Source: Planctomycetota bacterium (GTDB taxonomy: Bacteria > Planctomycetota > Planctomycetia > Gemmatales > Gemmataceae). Taken from it: 52,087 nt of DNA. The stretch is taken from contig QWPF01000009.1 in NCBI GenBank assembly GCA_003671255.1, positions 1-52,087 of the forward strand. The letters are read 5' to 3'. The notes below the pieces were generated by a model that saw nothing but the letters and a program-made list of their open reading frames with translations, made no database searches and was not told where the DNA came from. The position numbers and the translations under genes are program-made. Shown in pieces: positions 46,269 to 52,087 of the stretch. Numbering within the stretch: position 1 is the first letter of the stretch; each line of letters starts with the position of its first letter.

Positions 46269-46567
46269 GGCATTAAACCTGATTTGGATTGAAAACATTA
46301 CCTAATCGCAACTAAACGATTCTAGATAGATTCTAAACCAGAAAGCCCGGAAAGCAAATAATCCAGATAAACTTTAACAAAAAAACATCTTAATTAGCTC
46401 TCTACATCTCAATGCACCTTACAAACCTTACTTTTTAACCAGCTTATTATCAGATTTTTAATTATAATCGTTAAATCCAACTCAATTCTTCTACTTTACA
46501 AAATATTTGTTATCATCAATTTATCTTAATTGTTCTCCAGACTTAGTCTTAATAACTCAGGTGGATT

Positions 46568-48772
46568 ATGTTTAAATATTCTTTTTTATTACCCTTCTCT
46601 CTCTTAATTACTTTGAATGTTCATGCTATTGAAGGCGAAACCGAGATTATTGCAAAAAAAACTAAACCCTCTATTGTTGTCATCAAAAGTAAAGGACGAT
46701 CCGATGGTAAAGAAGCTTTGGGAACAGGATTCTTTATTTCAAAAGACGGTTTGCTCGTAACTAATTATCATGTAATCGGTGAAGGTAAAAAAATTACCCT
46801 CGAAACCGCTGATGGCAAAGAAATTGATATCGCTTCTGTTTATGCATTCGATCGCGAGAATGATTTAGCAATCCTTAAAGCTGTTAATCCTAGCGGCTCT
46901 TTTTTGGCAATCTCGGACTCCAGCACTTTCCAAGATGGCACCAGTGTCGTTGCTGTTGGAAATCCCCAAGGACTTAAACACAGCGTCGTTTCTGGAGTTA
47001 TTTCAGGAAAACGCGAAATCGACGGCAGGGAAATGCTGCAAGTTGCTATTCCCATTGAACCTGGTAACAGTGGCGGACCTATCGTTAATTTAGAAGGTAA
47101 GGTTTTAGGTATCCTTACAATTAAATCTCTTGTCACAAACAATCTTGGTTTCGCAATACCCGCTGAACAATTAAACAAGCTTCTAAAAACTAACCCCGTT
47201 TCCATTCCCATGAAAGCCTGGGCCACTATTGGGGCTCTCAATGAAGATTTATGGGAACCAGTCTTCAATGGAAACTGGAGGCAACGGGCAGGACGAATTA
47301 TTTCCGAAGGCCAAGGTAATGGTATCGGAGGCAGAGCCTTATTGCTTTCCAAAATGGATCCCCCCGCACTTCCTTTTGAAGCTGAAGTCTGGGTTAAACT
47401 TAAAGATGAAAGTGGCGCAGCGGGTTTAGCCTTTGATTCAGATGGCAAAGATAAACACTTTGGGTTCTATCCATCCAACGGTCAAATGCGACTTACCAAA
47501 TTCAATGGCCCCGATGTTTATTCTTGGCAGGTTTTACGCCAAGACAATCTAGAGTCTTATCTCCCGGGTGATTGGAATCATCTTAAAGTTAGCATCCATT
47601 CCAAAGGTTTTACTACTTATTTAAACGGCCAACTTGCTTACGAACATACTGAAGATTTTTCTTCCACAAAAAAAATAGGGCTTACTAAATTCAGAAATAC
47701 TGTTGCGGAATTCAAGGGCTTTCATGTTTCTAAAAAACTTAGTCCTGTTTTCCCAGACAAGGACTTTTCAATCGCCTTTGATAAATTCCTAACAAAACTT
47801 GATATTGATAAAAAAGAAGACAAATCCCTCTTAGAAAAAGTATTAAAGAACGAAAACCTTTCTAAGTCTATCATCAATGAAAAGGTTAAAATCCTCGAAA
47901 AAAAAATGATCGATCTCAAAATTCTTCAAGCAGATATCATCCACCGAAGCACTCTTGCAAAATTAAATAAATCTATCTCTTCAACAACCGATTTCCCCAT
48001 CCTCGAAGCTGCATTTCTTATTGCAAAAATCGACAACCCCGAAATCGAAACCTCTTTTTATCTTGATGAAATCAATAAAATGAAACTTAAGCTTGCTTCT
48101 AAAATAAAACCAGACTTCAATCTCGATCAAAAACTTAAAACTCTTTCAGACTTCTTCTTCCTTGAAAAAGGATTTCACGGTAGCAGGCAAGACTATTACC
48201 ATCGTTCCAACAGTTATCTTTCCGAAGTTATGGATGACAGGGAAGGCCTTCCCATTACCTTATCTATTCTTTTTGTTGAGTTAGGTAAAAGTTTAGGGCT
48301 TGATATTTATGGCATCGGCTTGCCAGGACAATTCATGGTTGGTCTAAAAAAAGATAAAAATGATTTTGTTTTGATTGATGTTTTTGAAGGTGGAAAAATT
48401 CTCTCGAAAGATCAAGCTTCAAAGAAAATATCTGAACTAAATGGTAGAACCCTCGTAGATAATGATTTTCTGCCTATGACAAACAAACAAATCTTGATTC
48501 GTATGCTTACAAATCTTGCTGGAATTGCTAAAAAAGAAAAAGATGATATTGGACTGATTCGCTACCTTGACGCCATTATCACCATTGATGAAAATTCCCA
48601 TGAAGAAAGAGGAAACCGCATCATTCTTCTCGCTCAAAACAATCTGATACAGAAGGCGATTCTTGACATCGATTACCTTCTGGAAAAAGGCCCCAAAGAA
48701 TTGGACTCGGAAAAATTAAATGAGTTTAAAATTCTTCTCCTTAAAAAAATTCCCCCTGCAAAGGATAACTAA
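46568..48772 (+). CDS. Secreted trypsin-like protease fused to LamG-like and SirB1-like domains
   Basis: A 734-residue protein with a signal peptide (about 1-20). Residues 25-205 form a DegP-type trypsin fold with H68 (TNYHVIG), D99 (DRENDLAIL) and S168 (PGNSGGPIVN). There is no PDZ domain. Residues about 215-390 look like a LamG/DUF1080-type jelly roll (GDWNHLKVSIHSKGFTTYLN). Residues about 510-640 match the SirB1/transglutaminase-like family (YYHRSNSYLSEVMDDREGLP and GLPGQFMVG), followed by a TPR-like tail as in SirB1 proteins. AGGTGG precedes the ATG. The next gene begins one base after the stop. Confidence 0.8.
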   Translation: MFKYSFLLPFSLLITLNVHAIEGETEIIAKKTKPSIVVIKSKGRSDGKEALGTGFFISKDGLLVTNYHVIGEGKKITLETADGKEIDIASVYAFDRENDLAILKAVNPSGSFLAISDSSTFQDGTSVVAVGNPQGLKHSVVSGVISGKREIDGREMLQVAIPIEPGNSGGPIVNLEGKVLGILTIKSLVTNNLGFAIPAEQLNKLLKTNPVSIPMKAWATIGALNEDLWEPVFNGNWRQRAGRIISEGQGNGIGGRALLLSKMDPPALPFEAEVWVKLKDESGAAGLAFDSDGKDKHFGFYPSNGQMRLTKFNGPDVYSWQVLRQDNLESYLPGDWNHLKVSIHSKGFTTYLNGQLAYEHTEDFSSTKKIGLTKFRNTVAEFKGFHVSKKLSPVFPDKDFSIAFDKFLTKLDIDKKEDKSLLEKVLKNENLSKSIINEKVKILEKKMIDLKILQADIIHRSTLAKLNKSISSTTDFPILEAAFLIAKIDNPEIETSFYLDEINKMKLKLASKIKPDFNLDQKLKTLSDFFFLEKGFHGSRQDYYHRSNSYLSEVMDDREGLPITLSILFVELGKSLGLDIYGIGLPGQFMVGLKKDKNDFVLIDVFEGGKILSKDQASKKISELNGRTLVDNDFLPMTNKQILIRMLTNLAGIAKKEKDDIGLIRYLDAIITIDENSHEERGNRIILLAQNNLIQKAILDIDYLLEKGPKELDSEKLNEFKILLLKKIPPAKDN

Positions 48773-48773
48773 T

Positions 48774-49151
48774 ATGCCTCCTAAAAAACTTCTTAGTATT
48801 GGCCAATGCTGTGCTGATCATTCAAGCATAAGCCGTTTGCTTACTCAAAATTTCCAAATCGAAATTATTAATGCTGATAACTCAAAAGAAGCTGAATCTC
48901 TAATCAGCGCGGGGACTTTTTCTTTGATCTTAGTAAATCGAATTTTTGATACCAATGGCGAATCAGGATTGGCATTCATCGAAAAATATTGCTCTCAGCA
49001 AACTTCTACATCTACCCCGATAATGCTTGTAAGTAATTTTGATGATGCACAAAAAGATGCTGTTAGCCATGGTGCTATACCTGGTTTTGGCAAAAATGCT
49101 CTCACTTCTTCCGATACAATGTTAAAACTCAAAAATCTCCTAACTGACTGA
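48774..49151 (+). CDS. Degenerate response-regulator receiver protein
   Basis: A 125-residue single-domain protein with the receiver-domain strand/helix order: LLSIGQCCAD, SLILVNRIFDTNGESG, PIMLVSNFDD and PGFGKNAL. The phosphoacceptor aspartate at the end of strand 3 is Asn (N55) and the first acidic pair after strand 1 is missing, while the switch Ser (S87) and the Lys (K107) remain. It probably works without phosphorylation. I start at the ATG at 48774, one base after the protease gene, so the two are co-expressed; a longer frame from 48720 lies within that gene. Confidence 0.75.
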   Translation: MPPKKLLSIGQCCADHSSISRLLTQNFQIEIINADNSKEAESLISAGTFSLILVNRIFDTNGESGLAFIEKYCSQQTSTSTPIMLVSNFDDAQKDAVSHGAIPGFGKNALTSSDTMLKLKNLLTD

Positions 49152-49424
49152 TTTTCCCCATTAAATGCAAGCTCTTCATTTTTCCTTCGCAACCTATCCA
49201 AACAAACAGGCCCTTCACTATTTGCCCCACTTCTCGCAATCTCTTAGCGCTCGCTATTTTCAAGTTGTTTTTCATTAAAATTTGACTGGTACAAATTTAG
49301 ATTATCGTTATTATCCCGAACTTAATATGTCGATGTAATTAATGAGTTTATCGAATTTATTATTCTTGCTCATTCATTAATTCTTCGATTTTTTATTAGC
49401 CTTTGCCTTACAAGGAACTTTTTA

Positions 49425-50771
49425 ATGACTGATGCTATTAACCCTAAAACAACTTCCCTCGCAGGAACATCAATTTCGTTGATCATCGGCATACCTTTCG
49501 CGGTTGGATTTTGGTCTTTGGTGATGTATGGGCCGATTGAATCACCGATCATGAAAAGATATCTGGGCCACCCTGTAGAATTCGTAGAAATCGTGATGTT
49601 TTCTTGTGCAATAACAGCTTTAGTATTTAAGTTATCTAAAATACTTAAGGAAAAAAATGCTCTTAATAAAACACTTATTCCCGTTTGGGATAATATCCAA
49701 ATTCATCCGCTTGAAACGACAAACCTTCTTGAAAATTTAAACACAGCAACCGATCAAACAAAAAAAACCATTGTTTTTCGAAGATTTTTAAATGTTTTAC
49801 ACTTCGTGAAACAACGAGGCAGTGCAGAAGATCTTGATGATCAATTGCGTAATTTTGCTGACGCCGACAGCATTGAGTTTGAAGGTAGCTTTGGATTAAC
49901 CAGATTTATAACTTGGGCTATTCCCATCCTAGGATTTTTAGGAACAGTTCTGGGTATCACAGGTGCAATTTCTGGTGTTACGCCCGAGATGCTAGAAAAA
50001 TCCATGAGCACTGTTACCGATGGTTTAGCTTTATCATTTGATGCAACAGCTCTTGCTCTCGCATTAACCATGGTTTGTATGTTCTTCAGCTTTTTAGTTG
50101 AAAAATCTGGTGATCAGTTCTTAGAAAACCTCGAGCGATCTATTGATAAAAATCTTGCACATCGGTTCTTAAGGGTTCAATCAGATCAAAATCCAATAGT
50201 TGAAATCTTGTCAAGACACACCAAAGATTTAATTAAATCCACAGAAACACTGGTTACCAAACAAGTAGATCTATGGGCAAACTCCTTTGAAAAAATTACC
50301 GCACAAGCAGAAGGTTCAGGAACAGAATCTCAAACACGCATGCGCAATGCATTGGAAGAAGCTTTAACGAAAACCTTGTTTTCTCATCAACAACAAATGG
50401 AACGATACGAACTAAATTCTTCAGATCTCGGAAGAAAATTTGCCGAACAAGTTAACAAACTTGCTTCCTCTTTACATGATTCAAGCATTCAACAACAGCA
50501 ATCATTACAAAAAGTTGTTGAAGGCCTTACTAGGCAAACAAATTCTCTAGTCGAATTACAGCAGGGGGAAAAACATTTAATCCAAATTCAAAACCTCATG
50601 CAACAGAATCTTAATGCCATTCATTCCACAGGAGACTTCCAAGAAGCTGTTCATTGCCTTACTGCCGCGGTACATTTATTAACTTCTAAACTTCAAGGCA
50701 GAAACAATGAACCATTTTTTCCTTCTACAAACTCTGCCTCACGCAGTAACCCTTCTGGAAAGGTTGCATGA
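49425..50771 (+). CDS. MotA/TolQ/ExbB-type proton channel protein
   Basis: A 448-residue inner-membrane protein. Hydrophobic helices lie at about 14-35, 52-70, 162-185 and 198-226. The last two form the MotA/ExbB pore signature (AIPILGFLGTVLGITGAISG and TDGLALSFDATALALALTM). From 230 to the end runs a long polar, Gln/Ser-rich, probably coiled-coil cytoplasmic tail, longer than in ExbB or TolQ. AAGGAA precedes the ATG. The stop overlaps the next gene's start as ATGA, so the two are translated together. It may energise a partner with the proton gradient; the machine powered is unknown. Confidence 0.85.
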   Translation: MTDAINPKTTSLAGTSISLIIGIPFAVGFWSLVMYGPIESPIMKRYLGHPVEFVEIVMFSCAITALVFKLSKILKEKNALNKTLIPVWDNIQIHPLETTNLLENLNTATDQTKKTIVFRRFLNVLHFVKQRGSAEDLDDQLRNFADADSIEFEGSFGLTRFITWAIPILGFLGTVLGITGAISGVTPEMLEKSMSTVTDGLALSFDATALALALTMVCMFFSFLVEKSGDQFLENLERSIDKNLAHRFLRVQSDQNPIVEILSRHTKDLIKSTETLVTKQVDLWANSFEKITAQAEGSGTESQTRMRNALEEALTKTLFSHQQQMERYELNSSDLGRKFAEQVNKLASSLHDSSIQQQQSLQKVVEGLTRQTNSLVELQQGEKHLIQIQNLMQQNLNAIHSTGDFQEAVHCLTAAVHLLTSKLQGRNNEPFFPSTNSASRSNPSGKVA

Positions 50772-52087
50772 GAAAGCGTAAGAAGCTCGAAGTTTCAACT
50801 TTCCCTTTCCTTGCTGTGTTACTTTGCACAATGGGTTCGCTGATTCTTTTGCTTTTAGTTATGGATAAAAAGGCCAAAAAAGCAGCTTTGGAAAAAGCCT
50901 ATGAAAATGCATGGAATCAATCAAAAGCATTGCAAGCTAAAGCAGATGCTGACGAAAAAAATACAGAAGCAGACAAAAAAGCATGGATAAAATTAAAATC
51001 CGAGCAGCATAATGACCTTCTTAAAAAAGAATCCGCATTAGAACAAGAAATAACTTTATTGAAAAACGAACTTGCACTCATTGAAAAAGGCAACCAAAGA
51101 TCAAATATAAATATTTCTTCTGAAGATCTTACAGAAAAAGAACTTGCGCTTTCTTCTGAAAAATCAAAACTTTACTCACTCGTTAAAAAACTCGAAAGTG
51201 AAAAAACTACTGCAGATAAAAACCTTAAAGAAACAAAAGATCTTACAGAAAAAATTGTGTCCATGGAATTGATTTTAAAAGAACTTAAAGCATCAATCGA
51301 TAAATCCAAGTTTGCTTATTCTATTGTCCCTTATTTTGGTAAAAATGGCTTGAATCGAAAGCCTTTATATATCGAATGCAATGAGAATGGTATTTTACTA
51401 TTCCCAGATAAAACTCTAATCCCTTCAAATGATGAATCTGACAATCTTAAAACCGAACTCTTAAATCGTACTTCACAACTTAGAGAATTCCTTTTACAAA
51501 CACTTGGCCCTAAAGACTCAACACCTTATTTAATGATTTTAGTAAGACCCGGTGGTATCACAAATTATTGGAAACTCCAATCCGTTATTAAACCAATGGA
51601 TATTGATTTCGGATACGAACTAGTTGATAAAATTTGGGTTTTAGATATTCCAGCAGACCAATCTGCACCTTCCCCGTCAAATCTTGCCGCTATGATCAAA
51701 CCTATGCCTATTCCCAAACCTATTCCAGCTCCTGGAAATATTCGAGGCGGCATAAACAATGGAAATGGCAGTATTCCCCAAACTAATACTGCTGATATTA
51801 ATAAAGGTATTTATCAAAATGGGAATGAAAAAAAGAATAGTTCTTCCGGGAATCCTAAATCAATTAGTTATGGCGCAACTGCTCAAAATATAAGGCCTAT
51901 AACTGCACTTCCAGGTTTTCCTGGTAAAGAAAATCTTAATAACACCTTAGCAAAAAACAATCAAGACTTCGGAAATAATTTGAATCAGGGCCTTGGTAAA
52001 GATAACTCAAACGGCACTGGCTCTGGTACTGGTAAAGAGAACTCCAACGGCACTGGCATTGGTAAAGATAACTCCAACGGCACTGGC
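50768..52087 (+). CDS. Membrane-anchored coiled-coil partner of the MotA/ExbB channel (partial)
   Basis: Reading from the ATG at 50768, 440 codons run open to the window edge. A basic start and one helix (about 12-32, FPFLAVLLCTMGSLILLLLVMD) recall ExbD/TolR/MotB-type stators. Residues 34-180 are Lys/Glu-rich coiled coil. A compact domain follows (about 185-300: VPYFGKNGLNRKPLYIEC and LVRPGGITNYWKL), which I recall from uncharacterised planctomycete proteins. From about 300 on the chain is a Pro/Gly/Asn linker ending in repeats. It overlaps the channel gene by ATGA. No OmpA-type peptidoglycan-binding domain is seen in the visible part. Confidence 0.75.
   Translation, partial: MRKRKKLEVSTFPFLAVLLCTMGSLILLLLVMDKKAKKAALEKAYENAWNQSKALQAKADADEKNTEADKKAWIKLKSEQHNDLLKKESALEQEITLLKNELALIEKGNQRSNINISSEDLTEKELALSSEKSKLYSLVKKLESEKTTADKNLKETKDLTEKIVSMELILKELKASIDKSKFAYSIVPYFGKNGLNRKPLYIECNENGILLFPDKTLIPSNDESDNLKTELLNRTSQLREFLLQTLGPKDSTPYLMILVRPGGITNYWKLQSVIKPMDIDFGYELVDKIWVLDIPADQSAPSPSNLAAMIKPMPIPKPIPAPGNIRGGINNGNGSIPQTNTADINKGIYQNGNEKKNSSSGNPKSISYGATAQNIRPITALPGFPGKENLNNTLAKNNQDFGNNLNQGLGKDNSNGTGSGTGKENSNGTGIGKDNSNGTG
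51995..52087 (+). repeat. Gly/Asn-rich coding tandem repeat (continues past window)
   Basis: Three successive units starting GGTAAAGA-AACTC-AACGGCACTGGC, 30-36 bases each, encode GKDNSNGTG-type peptides. The second and third begin at 52031 and 52061. The array is cut by the window end. Confidence 0.85.

Noticed and set aside
46568-48772. Simple DegP/HtrA annotation
   Set aside because: The trypsin domain is right, but there is no PDZ domain, and two thirds of the chain are other domains.
49425-52087. Zorya-type defence system (ZorA/ZorB)
   Set aside because: The MotA-like part fits loosely, but the partner shows no OmpA/MotB domain in its 440 visible residues and no zorC/D/E-like genes are seen; the neighbourhood is not a defence island.

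Overview
The window reads as a stretch of chromosome from a member of the Planctomycetota, probably class Planctomycetia, with an unusually AT-rich genome (roughly 40% G+C by eye). The evidence is a Tat-exported DUF1501 protein, a protein with DUF1549/DUF1553 and planctomycete cytochrome-type cysteine motifs, a TIGR04137-like small basic protein, a TatC with a large first-loop insertion, and several families I know mainly from this phylum. There is no rRNA, phage, transposase or CRISPR array. One tRNA (Leu, CAG) is present.

Layout. 1-2196 (minus): aroDE, aroK and the start of a prepilin peptidase, with the last two joined by an ATGA overlap. 2310-5870 (plus): a rhomboid protease, an FmdB-type zinc ribbon protein and the nitrogen-PTS enzyme I (ptsP). 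5934-10689 (minus): tRNA-Leu and an envelope operon of an MsbA-like ABC exporter, an ArnT/PMT-like glycosyltransferase and a degenerate GT2-like protein. 11009-11886: a MarR regulator and a tiny membrane protein. 11913-14640 (minus): tatC and a cobA-hemD fusion. 14787-15461: two small lipoproteins. 15458-19400 (minus): pssA, ribE and rsmA, preceded by ahcY with its own terminator. 19721-25867 (plus): gltB and gltD.

25896-26705 is a compact cassette: a small protein plus an MNT-type nucleotidyltransferase that overlap by 68 bp, bounded by a perfect 36-bp direct repeat whose right copy encodes the last codons of the DUF1501 gene. 26677-31789 (minus) is an export operon: DUF1549/1553 protein, transglutaminase-like protein, DUF1501 protein. 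31892-38384 holds a PafA-like phosphatase, a Ycf48-repeat/CBM9-like secreted protein and a second, paralogous transglutaminase-like protein. 38824-43622 holds an unrecognised protein, a LarA-like enzyme, the small basic protein and an ABC-2 type transporter. A uronate isomerase-like protein follows at 43684.

44958-52087 is the least understood part. It contains a DNA-binding-type HTH protein with a long acidic repeat region and a C-terminal membrane anchor, a secreted trypsin/LamG-like/SirB1-like fusion, a degenerate receiver domain one base downstream, and a MotA/ExbB-type channel translationally coupled to a membrane-anchored coiled-coil protein that runs off the window in a Gly/Asn-rich repeat. 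The channel pair and the 36-bp-repeat cassette are the best candidates here for undescribed biology.
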